Of a stretch of 20,399 nt of DNA, positions 14,992-20,399 are shown one piece after another. Position numbers and translations under genes: made by a program. Origin of the DNA: JAGUXG01 sp043798435 (GTDB taxonomy: Bacteria; UBA9089; UBA9088; JAGUXG01); assembly GCA_043798435.1 (NCBI GenBank), contig JAZDOR010000061.1, positions 1 through 20,399 of the forward strand, in the 5' to 3' direction. The notes beneath the pieces were generated by a model. That model did not search any database. It was not told where the DNA came from and was given only the letters and a program-made list of their open reading frames with translations. Position 1 is the first letter of the stretch; every line of letters starts with the position of its first letter.

Positions 14992-15021
14992 ATTATATCG
15001 CGGAAGGTTTGTCTTTGTCAA
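14992..15021 (-). promoter_or_regulatory. DUF2723 gene promoter with leaderless geometry
   Basis: TTGACA (15021-15016), 18-bp spacer, TATAAT (14997-14992), then TGGGGT and GTG at 14985. Both boxes are perfect. Confidence 0.85.
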
Positions 15022-15040
15022 TACCTGGCAGATGGGAGAC

Positions 15041-15170
15041 AAAATACTGATTCCCCTTCTTCCACTAAAATATCAGATAGGTGAAAGTAGGTTGAGACAA
15101 ACCTCTGGCCATGGTCAATGACTAATACTTTTCCTTCTAAATCAAATCTACCAGTGAGACCCTGCCATTA
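15041..15170 (-). pseudogene. Fragment of a duplicated M23 peptidase gene
   Basis: Closely matches 6349-6480, the middle of the M23 gene, and still reads GRFDLEGKVLVIDHGQ followed by RFVSTYFHLSDILVEEGES with a few substitutions. Both ends are missing; it joins directly to the kdsD fragment near 15170, so the whole 5' part of the M23 gene and the intervening heptamer element were deleted. Confidence 0.85.
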
Positions 15171-15341
15171 TTTGGATAAAAAACTGATGACAAGAGGAGG
15201 TTTGCTGAAGTAGAATAAGGGTATGGATTTATGCAGGATAGCCAAACAGGTTTTAGAGATTGAAGCAGAGGCTATTTCTCGGCTCATAGAGAGGATAGAC
15301 TCTTCTTTATCCACGAAATCCTGAGGGCAGGGCTGAAATAG
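15171..15341 (+). pseudogene. Collapsed duplicate of kdsD
   Basis: Matches 7272-7409 (promoter, ATG at 15223, then MDLCRIAKQVLEIEAEAISR) and then jumps to the last about 35 bp of kdsD (CCACGAAATCCTGAGGGCAG), losing about 850 bp. The remaining frame is 33 codons and ends out of the original frame. The leaderless promoter arrangement is retained. A heptamer hairpin like that after kdsD follows. Confidence 0.85.
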
Positions 15342-15400
15342 GTATCAGGTATCAGGTGTCGGGTATCAGGTCAATAAAATACCTGATGCCTGATACCTAT
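15340..15400. repeat. Heptamer hairpin upstream of fmt
   Basis: Units AGGTATC, AGGTATC, AGGTGTC, GGGTATC form the left arm and ACCTGAT, GCCTGAT, ACCTATC the right, with AGGTCAATAAAAT at the centre; AGGTATCAGG (15340-15349) pairs with CCTGATACCT (15389-15398). It corresponds to the array after the intact kdsD and ends 6 nt before the fmt start. Confidence 0.8.
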
Positions 15401-15406
15401 CAAAAG

Positions 15407-16300
15407 ATGGAGATAATATTTGCAGGGACAAGTGAATTTGCTGTGCCTTCCTTAAAAAGATTGGCTGAGAACTTTTTCGTAAGGGCTGTCTTTACACCTC
15501 CGGCTAAACCAAAGGGAAGGCACCTTAACCTTCAAGATACAGCTGTAGCAATCTTAGGAAAGGAGCTTGGCTTAGCTGTATTTGAGCAGAATAATATACC
15601 CTCTAAAATGGTAAAGGAGGCAGACCTTCTTATCACTGTTTCTTTTGGCAGAATATTAAAGAAGGAGGTAATAACCGCACCAAGACTTGGTAGTATCAAT
15701 CTCCATCCATCCTTGCTTCCAAAATATAGGGGACCAGCTCCTATCCCCTGGGCACTTATACAAGGTGAGAAAGAGACAGGCATAACTACCTATTGGATGG
15801 ATGAAGGAATGGACTCAGGGCCAATAATCCTGCAGGAGAGAGTAGCCATATCAGAAGAAGATGATGCAGAAAGCCTGTCTTCCAAATTGGCAGAGATAGG
15901 TTCCAAGGTGTTGCTCAAAACAATAGGAATGATTGAAGTCCAGCCAAAGCCTCAAGAGGGTGAACCATCTTATGGACCAAAGATAGAAAGCCAGGAGATT
16001 GACTGGAAGAAAAAGAATACCGAGATATTCAATCTCATTCGTGGTTTATCGCCTCATCCCTCAGCCTTCACACACTATGACACAGAAAGGCTCAAGATAT
16101 TAAAATCGAGGTGTATGAATCAGTCTGGAAACGCAGGTGAGATTTTGTCTGTGGAAAAGGATGGGCTTATCGTTGGCTGTGGAGAAGGCTCTTTACTTAT
16201 CAAGATTCTCCAGCCAGCCAGCAGAAAGGTTATCCCAGCTAAAGAGTGGTGGAACGGCGTAAAAAACAGGGAGTTCTATTTTTGTTGCTTGACAACTTAA
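15407..16300 (+). CDS. fmt: Methionyl-tRNA formyltransferase
   Basis: A 297-residue Fmt, which formylates initiator Met-tRNA with 10-formyl-THF. The N-terminal domain has FAGTSEFAVPSL and the active-site region SINLHPSLLPKYRGPAPIPW, then GITTYWMDEGMDSGPI; the C-terminal tRNA-binding domain starts near residue 205 (EIDWKKKNTEIFNLIRGLSPHPSAF). I start at the ATG of MEIIFAGTSEF. A longer frame 17 codons upstream translates only the heptamer hairpin and has no family support. No Shine-Dalgarno is visible. The usual neighbour def is not in view; the gene instead follows the collapsed kdsD copy and precedes ddl. Confidence 0.92.
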   Translation: MEIIFAGTSEFAVPSLKRLAENFFVRAVFTPPAKPKGRHLNLQDTAVAILGKELGLAVFEQNNIPSKMVKEADLLITVSFGRILKKEVITAPRLGSINLHPSLLPKYRGPAPIPWALIQGEKETGITTYWMDEGMDSGPIILQERVAISEEDDAESLSSKLAEIGSKVLLKTIGMIEVQPKPQEGEPSYGPKIESQEIDWKKKNTEIFNLIRGLSPHPSAFTHYDTERLKILKSRCMNQSGNAGEILSVEKDGLIVGCGEGSLLIKILQPASRKVIPAKEWWNGVKNREFYFCCLTT

Positions 16301-16319
16301 GAAGGATATATTAAGATGA

Positions 16320-16375
16320 CTTAAGCGTTCAGGTGTCAGGTCAATAAAATACTTAAAGCCTGAACGATTACAAAT
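16320..16375. repeat. Hairpin element between fmt and ddl
   Basis: CGTTCAGG (16326-16333) pairs with CCTGAACG (16359-16366); the loop contains GGTCAATAAAATA as in other arrays. The right end, CCTGAACGATTA, recurs before recR (about 17629-17640). Confidence 0.75.
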
Positions 16376-16381
16376 AAACTT

Positions 16382-17467
16382 ATGACACGGTGTAAGGTAG
16401 GAGTAATTTTTGGTGGAAGGTCTGTTGAGCATGAGGTCTCTATAATTACAGCCTATCAGGCGATAGAGGCTTTAGATAAGGGCAAATTTACTCCTATACC
16501 TATTTACATCAGAAGGGATGGAAGGTGGTTCTATGTCAACTGTCTTACCCTTGCTGATTTTAAGAAGCAGTATCCTGAACTCCAAAAGAAAAGGCTGTTC
16601 TGGACAAAGACTCTATTTGCCAAAGAGCTTGCTCAATTAAATGTTGCCTTGCCCCTTATCCACGGCACTTATGGTGAGGATGGGACACTGCAGGGACTTC
16701 TTGAATTGGCTGATATTCCTTATGTTGGCTCTGGTGTCCCTGGCTCTGCACTTGGGATGGATAAGGTAGTAATGAAGACTTGTTTTCGTGGAATAGGGCT
16801 TCCTGTGGTTGACTACTGCTGGGTAAGAAAAAATGAATGGAAAGGACAAGGAGAGGCGGTGATAGAAAGGGTTGAGGAGAAAATCCCGTATCCTATGTTT
16901 ATTAAGCCGGCAAACCTTGGTTCATCTATTGGGATAAATAGGGCAGACAATAGAGAAGACCTTGTCTTTGCCTTAGATGTTGCGAGTGCCTATGACCTGA
17001 AAATGATTGTAGAGAAAGCAGTTTATCCGACAATAGAGATAAACTGTGCCGTCTTAGGGGAAAAAGAGCCCATTGCCTCTGTTTGTGAACAGCCTGTCTC
17101 CTGGAAGGCTTTCCTGGATTATGAGGACAAGTATGCTACTTGCGGAAAAACAAAAGGGATGAAAGGGCTTGCTCGCAAAGTCCCGGCAGAAATTCCAGAT
17201 GAATTAGCAAAAAAGATTCAGGATATGGCTATTGCCGCCTTCTCTGGGCTTGACTGCCGAGGAGTGGCACGGGTTGACTTTTTGCTTTCCCAGGATGAGA
17301 TATATATCAACGAGATAAATACTATTCCTGGTTCACTCAGTTTTTATCTCTGGCAACCCATGGGAATAACCTTTACTGATCTGCTGAACAGGTTGATTGC
17401 CCTGGCAAAAGAGGTTCATCAGGAAAAGAGAGGACTTATCTATGAATATAAAGGAAAGATTTTTTGA
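16382..17467 (+). CDS. ddl: D-alanine--D-alanine ligase
   Basis: A 361-residue ATP-grasp ligase making D-Ala-D-Ala for peptidoglycan. N-terminal FGGRSVEHEVS, HGTYGEDGTLQGLLEL, the glycine-rich GSSIGI loop, DYEDKY in the omega-loop region and the Mg-binding NEINTIPG near the end are all present; PGSLSFYLW follows. The Tyr in the omega-loop region fits ordinary D-Ala specificity rather than D-lactate, but this is only a motif-level reading. Length is normal. No Shine-Dalgarno is seen; TACAAA ends 7 nt before the ATG, a weak leaderless-type -10 without a clear -35. It lies between two hairpin elements. Confidence 0.93.
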   Translation: MTRCKVGVIFGGRSVEHEVSIITAYQAIEALDKGKFTPIPIYIRRDGRWFYVNCLTLADFKKQYPELQKKRLFWTKTLFAKELAQLNVALPLIHGTYGEDGTLQGLLELADIPYVGSGVPGSALGMDKVVMKTCFRGIGLPVVDYCWVRKNEWKGQGEAVIERVEEKIPYPMFIKPANLGSSIGINRADNREDLVFALDVASAYDLKMIVEKAVYPTIEINCAVLGEKEPIASVCEQPVSWKAFLDYEDKYATCGKTKGMKGLARKVPAEIPDELAKKIQDMAIAAFSGLDCRGVARVDFLLSQDEIYINEINTIPGSLSFYLWQPMGITFTDLLNRLIALAKEVHQEKRGLIYEYKGKIF

Positions 17468-17640
17468 CAGAGGTCAGGTAACTGTTCAGGTAGTATAAGC
17501 AAAGGAGATATGGAGATTATGGAGATAAGGGGATAAAATTTTGAATTAAAAATTAAGAATTAAAAATGAATTATCTCCATATCCCCATTATCTCCGTATC
17601 CCCCTTTCTTACACATCTGATACATAGCCTGAACGATTAA
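17468..17640. repeat. Inverted short-repeat element between ddl and recR
   Basis: Outer ends TAACTGTTCAGG (about 17479-17490) and, inverted, TAATCGTTCAGG (about 17640-17629). Inside, GGAGATATGGAGATTATGG (period 8-9) faces CCATATCCCCATTATCTCC, with a centre of GAATTAA/AAATTAA heptamers (about 17541-17568). The right end abuts the recR start. Confidence 0.75.
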
Positions 17641-17644
17641 GAAG

Positions 17645-18235
17645 ATGGACAAAATAATTGAGAATCTGGTGAGGAATCTTATGAGGCTACCTACTGTTGG
17701 TCCAAAGACAGCAACACGGCTTGCCTTTCATCTCATATCTTCTCCTATTGATGAGATAGAATCACTATCTGCCGCTATACTTTCAGTAAAAAAGGTAAAA
17801 TTTTGTATTGAGTGTGGAAATATTACAGAGGCAGAGCTATGCGGGTTTTGCTCTGATGATAGAAGAGATGGGTCTATGATTTGTGTTGTTGAGCAGTCAA
17901 AGGATGTTCAAGTAATTGAACAGGCGAAGAGGTTTTCAGGGCTATACCATATCTTAGGAGGAGCCATTTCGCACCTTGATGGCATAACCCCAGAAAGACT
18001 TAGAATAGGCCAGCTTGTAAAGAGGGTTTCGAAAGGTGTGGTGAAAGAGGTGATCATTGCTACAAACCCGAATATGGAAGGGGATGCAACAGCCCTCTAT
18101 CTTTTCAAATTACTTTCTTCTTATAATGTTAAAGTGACAAGGATTGGTTTTGGTCTTCCTATTGGAGGGGACTTGGAGTATGCAGACCCAGTAACTATGG
18201 CCAGGTCCCTTGAAGCAAGAAGGGAAATGAAATAA
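17645..18235 (+). CDS. recR: Recombination protein RecR
   Basis: A 196-residue RecR, the toroidal mediator that loads RecA with RecF/RecO. It shows the helix-hairpin-helix RLPTVGPKTATRLAFHL (residues about 14-30), the C4 zinc finger (CIECGNITEAELCGFC, about 58-73), the Toprim domain (ICVVEQSKDVQVIEQ; YHILGGAISHLDGITPERL; VIIATNPNMEGDATALYL) and the C-terminal IGFGLPIGGDLEYAD. Everything is intact and of usual length. It is not next to dnaX or the YbaB gene as in many bacteria. It stands between two repeat arrays. Confidence 0.95.
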   Translation: MDKIIENLVRNLMRLPTVGPKTATRLAFHLISSPIDEIESLSAAILSVKKVKFCIECGNITEAELCGFCSDDRRDGSMICVVEQSKDVQVIEQAKRFSGLYHILGGAISHLDGITPERLRIGQLVKRVSKGVVKEVIIATNPNMEGDATALYLFKLLSSYNVKVTRIGFGLPIGGDLEYADPVTMARSLEARREMK

Positions 18236-18546
18236 GTTTAGAGTTTAGAGTTTAGAGTTTAGAGTTTAGAGTGTAGAGTTTAGAGTTTAGAGTTTAGAGT
18301 TTAGAGTTTAGAGTTTAGAGTTTAGAGTTCAGAGTTTAGAGTTTAGAGTTTAGAGTTTAGAGTTTAGAGTTTAGAGTTCAGAGTTTAGAGTTTAGAGTTT
18401 AGAGTTTAGAGTTCAGAGTTTAGAGTTTAGAGTTCAGAGTTTAGAGTTTAATAAAATAACTCATAACTCATAACTCATAACTCATAACTCATAACTCAAA
18501 ACTCATAACTCATAACTCATAACTCTTAACTCATAACTCTTAACTT
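18236..18546. repeat. Largest heptamer array, upstream of tRNA-Ser
   Basis: About 30 units of GTTTAGA (some GTTCAGA, one GTGTAGA) span 18238-18448. A centre with AATAAAAT follows, then about 12 units of ATAACTC (some TTAACTC) reach 18546. The second block, inverted, reads GAGTTAT and so partly pairs with the first (GAGTTTA). It starts immediately after the recR stop and ends 5 nt before the tRNA. Confidence 0.92.
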
Positions 18547-18550
18547 TATA

Positions 18551-18638
18551 GGCGAGGTGGCAGAGTGGTTTATCGCGGCGGTCTTGAAAACCGTTACACC
18601 GAAAGGTGTCGTGGGTTCAAATCCTACCCTCGCCGCCA
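18551..18638 (+). tRNA. tRNA-Ser (anticodon UGA)
   Basis: An 88-nt class II tRNA. Acceptor stem GGCGAGG (18551-18557) pairs with CCTCGCC (18628-18634), followed by G and an encoded CCA. The anticodon loop CTTGAAA gives UGA, reading UCA. There is a long variable arm (ACACCGAAAGGTGT region), and the T-loop GGTTCAAATCC is normal. Confidence 0.95.
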
Positions 18639-18647
18639 ATTTTCAAA

Positions 18648-18835
18648 TATCCCCAAATAAATCAGTCCTTGCGAAATCCGTAACTACTCATAAAATTGGG
18701 GAAAAAACCATAAAGATAAACCACAAAGTCCACAAAGCATCTTCAGAGAAGTTCACAAAGATTTAATATAATTTATTTTCATTCATTCTTTGTGCCCTTT
18801 GTGCTTCCTTTGAGAACTTTGTGGTTAAATATTTC
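18648..18835. repeat. Dispersed motif followed by an inverted CACAAAG array
   Basis: 18648-18680 is another copy of the dispersed motif (TATCCCCAAATAAATCAG), followed by GTAACTACTCA, the same end sequence as the element at 7234-7246. From about 18718 to 18832, ACCACAAAGTCCACAAAG faces CTTTGTGCCCTTTGTGC and CTTTGTGGTT, making a large inverted repeat with 9-bp periodicity. Confidence 0.65.
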
Positions 18836-18866
18836 CGAAAAGATTTTGAGTAATTACCGAAATCCT

Positions 18867-19167
18867 ATGCGTTTAACTCTACTGGAAAACTTGATACAGA
18901 AAAATTCCAATAGAGGAATTACTAAAATAATTACTGCTTTAAAAAATTTTAACAGTTGATGTCACAGCCAGAAATCCTGCTTATGATTTGGAATATATTG
19001 GCAAAATTGCTGATGCTGTAGTGCTTATGTCTTATGACGAACACTATAGCACCGGCAATCCAGGCCCTATTGCCAGTCAAGAATGGTTTAATGACACTTT
19101 CCTTAAAATCCAAAAAACCTACATAGTATTTACCTCTCATCACCTTCTTCTTGAAAAACTTCCATAA
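18867..19167 (+). pseudogene. Relic of a glycoside hydrolase family 18-like gene
   Basis: Two frames with glycosidase-18-like sequence: LLENLIQKNSNRGITKII (ATG at 18867, stop near 18958) and then, one base shifted from about 18955, VDVTARNPAYDLEYIGKIAD and AVVLMSYDEHYSTGNPGPIA, then SQEWF. The SYDEHY and GPIAS pattern resembles bacterial GH18 domains acting on chitin- or peptidoglycan-like polymers. The catalytic DxxDxDxE region and the C-terminus are missing, and homology seems to end at about 19110. Confidence 0.55.
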
Positions 19168-19233
19168 ACGTTCAATTTTAAGTTCTTTCTTTATCTCCTC
19201 CATAAGACGGACTAATATATTAGTCCGTATCAT
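19098..19233 (-). pseudogene. Transposase C-terminal fragment (IS630-like)
   Basis: The minus-strand frame from 19233 reads LMEEIKKELKIERLWKFFKK followed by KVMRGKYYVGFLDFKES, resembling the end of IS630-type DDE transposases (...IERLWKFFKKKV..YY..F..FK..). It is cut at about 19105 where it meets the GH18 relic. No complete insertion sequence or terminal repeats are visible. Confidence 0.4.
19207..19228. repeat. Perfect 22-bp palindrome
   Basis: Two 11-bp arms ACGGACTAATA and TATTAGTCCGT without spacer, inside the transposase fragment. It could be an operator-like protein site or a residue of an insertion end. Confidence 0.7.
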
Positions 19234-19272
19234 AAGAGTATCCTTTGTCTAATGCCAGAACAACCTTTATTC

Positions 19273-19496
19273 TATACCGAAAAGAGATTGGTTTACAAAA
19301 AAGTAACTACTCAAGTTCAGGGGTTAAAAGGTTCAAGGTTCACGGTTAATCCTCTTATTCTCTAACCTTGAACCGTGAACCTCAGAACCATAAACGAACA
19401 CAATTTTTGCAAACCTGATTTGTTTGGGTAATCCCTTAAAAGCGAATCTCTTTCTAAAGTTAGACTTTTTTGCAAACTGACTCCTTTTGGGTATAC
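19273..19496. repeat. Heptamer hairpin element with dispersed motifs as ends, plus an extra copy
   Basis: Left end 19273-19303 (TATACCGAAAAGAGATTGG), right end 19402-19432 (inverted: TTACCCAAACAAATCAGG). Between them AAGGTTC, AAGGTTC, ACGGTTA face ACCTTGA, ACCGTGA, ACCTCAG. A third inverted copy of the end motif (GCAAACTGACTCCTTTTGGG) lies at 19467-19496. From 19497 to 19585 nothing recognisable remains; a minus-strand stretch reading FSPEIFQKLQLTPSYLPNL is open but unidentified. Confidence 0.65.
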
Positions 19497-19585
19497 TACC
19501 TGATTCTAATGCACTGGTAAGGTTAGGCAAATAACTGGGGGTTAGTTGCAGCTTCTGAAATATCTCTGGTGAGAATTTAATCCCT

Positions 19586-19870
19586 TTAGCCTTTTATTTC
19601 AAATCCCTCAAGTTGGTGGATTGGCTCTCCATATTTTAGCTCAACATCTCTCACGATAGCAGAAGAGGGTCCCTTTTTGCACCACTCAATCAATTTTTCT
19701 ACCTTTTCCCTCTCTCCCTCACAATAGACCTCAACCCTTCCATCTCTAAGATTTTTTACCCAACCAACCAAACCAAGAGAGATTGCCCCATCTTTCGTAT
19801 GGGCTCTAAAAAAAACACCCTGAACCCTACCAGAAACTAAAATATGACACGATATTTCATCAGAAGACAT
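19586..19870 (-). CDS. acyP: Acylphosphatase
   Basis: A small (about 94-residue) acylphosphatase hydrolysing carboxyl-phosphate bonds. The signature SGRVQGVFFRAHT carries the catalytic Arg, and GLVGWVKNLRDGRVEVYCEG the catalytic Asn; GPSSAIVRDVELKYGEP is the usual C-terminal part. The canonical GVGFR is GVFFR here, a mild variation. The start is taken as ATG 19870 inside the end of the nifU-like gene; TTG two codons earlier is possible. The overlap of about 11 nt with the upstream stop implies coupled translation. Confidence 0.9.
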   Translation of the reverse strand: MSSDEISCHILVSGRVQGVFFRAHTKDGAISLGLVGWVKNLRDGRVEVYCEGEREKVEKLIEWCKKGPSSAIVRDVELKYGEPIHQLEGFEIKG

Positions 19871-20087
19871 CTTCAACCCGATTTATCTCAGGAATCTCAG
19901 ACCTTATGGCTTGTTCAACAAACCCTTTTAAGGTTGCTCTTGCCCCAGGGCATCCACCACAGGCACCTTTCAGCTTTACCTTCACCACATTATCCTCTGT
20001 AACCTCAATCAGCTCACATCCTCCACCGTGCGTAGCCAACATTGGGTTCACATCCCTTTCCAATATCTCTTTAACCTTTTTTTCCAT
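19860..20087 (-). CDS. NifU-like Fe-S scaffold (NifU C-terminal domain)
   Basis: A 75-residue stand-alone NifU C-terminal/Nfu domain, which carries or delivers Fe-S clusters. It has DVNPMLATHGGGCELIEV, then KLKGACGGCPGARATLKGFV with the cluster-binding CxxC, and IPEINRVEDVF at the end, full length for the family. It is first of a two-gene unit with acylphosphatase, which it overlaps. The ATG is 6 nt after a -10 box and has no Shine-Dalgarno, predicting a leaderless mRNA. Confidence 0.92.
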   Translation of the reverse strand: MEKKVKEILERDVNPMLATHGGGCELIEVTEDNVVKVKLKGACGGCPGARATLKGFVEQAIRSEIPEINRVEDVF

Positions 20088-20093
20088 GCCTAA

Positions 20094-20122
20094 ATTTTAC
20101 AAGGAAACCTTTCTTCTGTCAA
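20094..20122 (-). promoter_or_regulatory. nifU-like gene promoter with leaderless geometry
   Basis: TTGACA (20122-20117), 17-bp spacer, TAAAAT (20099-20094), then TTAGGC and ATG at 20087. A second TTGACAGAAG lies 15 bp further upstream as a direct repeat of the -35 region. Confidence 0.8.
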
Positions 20123-20139
20123 CAAATCTTCTGTCAATA

Positions 20140-20399
20140 TATACCGAGAATAAATCAGGTTTCCAAAAATTAGTATAAGGGTTCAAGGGGTCGAGGGATC
20201 AAGTAAAGGTAAGGATTATCAGGCACTCAAATCATGGAACCCTTGAATCCTATTAGATATTTTGTAACTATTTACCCAATTGAAGTGCAAGAAAAGAATA
20301 TAAACCACGGAGGCACAGAGGTCACGGAGAGAATTCATTGCAAAATGCAAAATTAGCAATTAGCATTTTACAATGATAATTTTGCATTGATAATTGATA
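20140..20399. repeat. Repeat-rich terminal spacer
   Basis: 20140-20170 is a near-identical copy (29 of 30) of the dispersed motif at 6041-6070. It is followed by an inverted pair (GGGTTCAAGG near 20179 against CCTTGAATCC near 20241), then ACCACGGAGGCACAGAGGTC (about 20305-20330), a 9-10-bp periodic sequence. From 20336 come heptamers TGCAAAA, ATTAGCA and TTGATAA running off the window. No gene is seen. Confidence 0.7.

Noticed and set aside
14584..15042. Separate small membrane protein
   Set aside because: Its sequence is the DUF2723 N-terminus and the missing continuation lies directly downstream in another frame.
15356..15406. 17-residue N-terminal extension of Fmt
   Set aside because: It translates only the heptamer hairpin and matches nothing in Fmt proteins.
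18557..18766. 69-codon open frame over the tRNA
   Set aside because: It is a chance frame through tRNA-Ser and repeat sequence.
19333..19530. 65-codon minus-strand frame
   Set aside because: It runs through repeat arrays and dispersed motifs, with no recognisable protein similarity.

Overview
The window looks like the chromosome of an uncultivated Gram-negative (diderm) bacterium, probably a candidate-phylum lineage known from metagenomes. Three things point that way: a Kdo-pathway arabinose-5-phosphate isomerase (outer-membrane sugar synthesis), large secreted proteins with TIG, cohesin-like, dockerin and FlgD-like C-terminal domains, and household genes in unusual order. This placement is inference. 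The standard genetic code fits, because TGA, TAA and TAG all end normal genes here.

Layout. 1-3030: rtcB 3' end, a XerC/XerD recombinase, a secreted five-TIG-repeat protein and, overlapping it by 4 bases, rpmB (L28). 3063-4264: a MITE-like element, then a minus-strand efp-accB pair whose BCCP lacks the biotinylation lysine. 4456-8288: nusB, a PHP phosphoesterase, an M23 peptidase (minus) and kdsD, separated by heptamer arrays. 8453-15021 (all minus): a DUF2723-TPR membrane glycosyltransferase-like gene, split by a frameshift at a three-copy heptamer, upstream of a very large beta-helix/TIG/cohesin/dockerin secreted protein interrupted by one in-frame TGA. 15041-15400: a shrunken duplicate of the M23-kdsD region. 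15407-18235: fmt, ddl, recR. 18236-18638: the largest heptamer array and tRNA-Ser(UGA). 18640-19585: relics (GH18, transposase) and repeats. 19586-20087: nifU-like and acylphosphatase genes (minus).

Three themes stand out. (1) Nearly every gene boundary, and parts of two genes, carry degenerate 7-bp tandem repeats, often as inverted arms around a loop containing AATAAAAT and sometimes inside imperfect terminal inverted repeats. (2) Four genes (efp, kdsD, the DUF2723 gene, nifU) have a near-consensus sigma70 promoter whose -10 box ends exactly 6 nt before the start codon, predicting leaderless mRNAs; the secreted-protein genes and rpmB instead have strong Shine-Dalgarno sites. (3) The DUF2723-TPR gene has the architecture of human TMEM260, an O-mannosyltransferase of IPT/TIG domains. 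It sits directly upstream of a TIG-repeat protein gene, and its frame depends on heptamer copy number. Together these suggest a candidate phase-variable surface-protein glycosylation locus.
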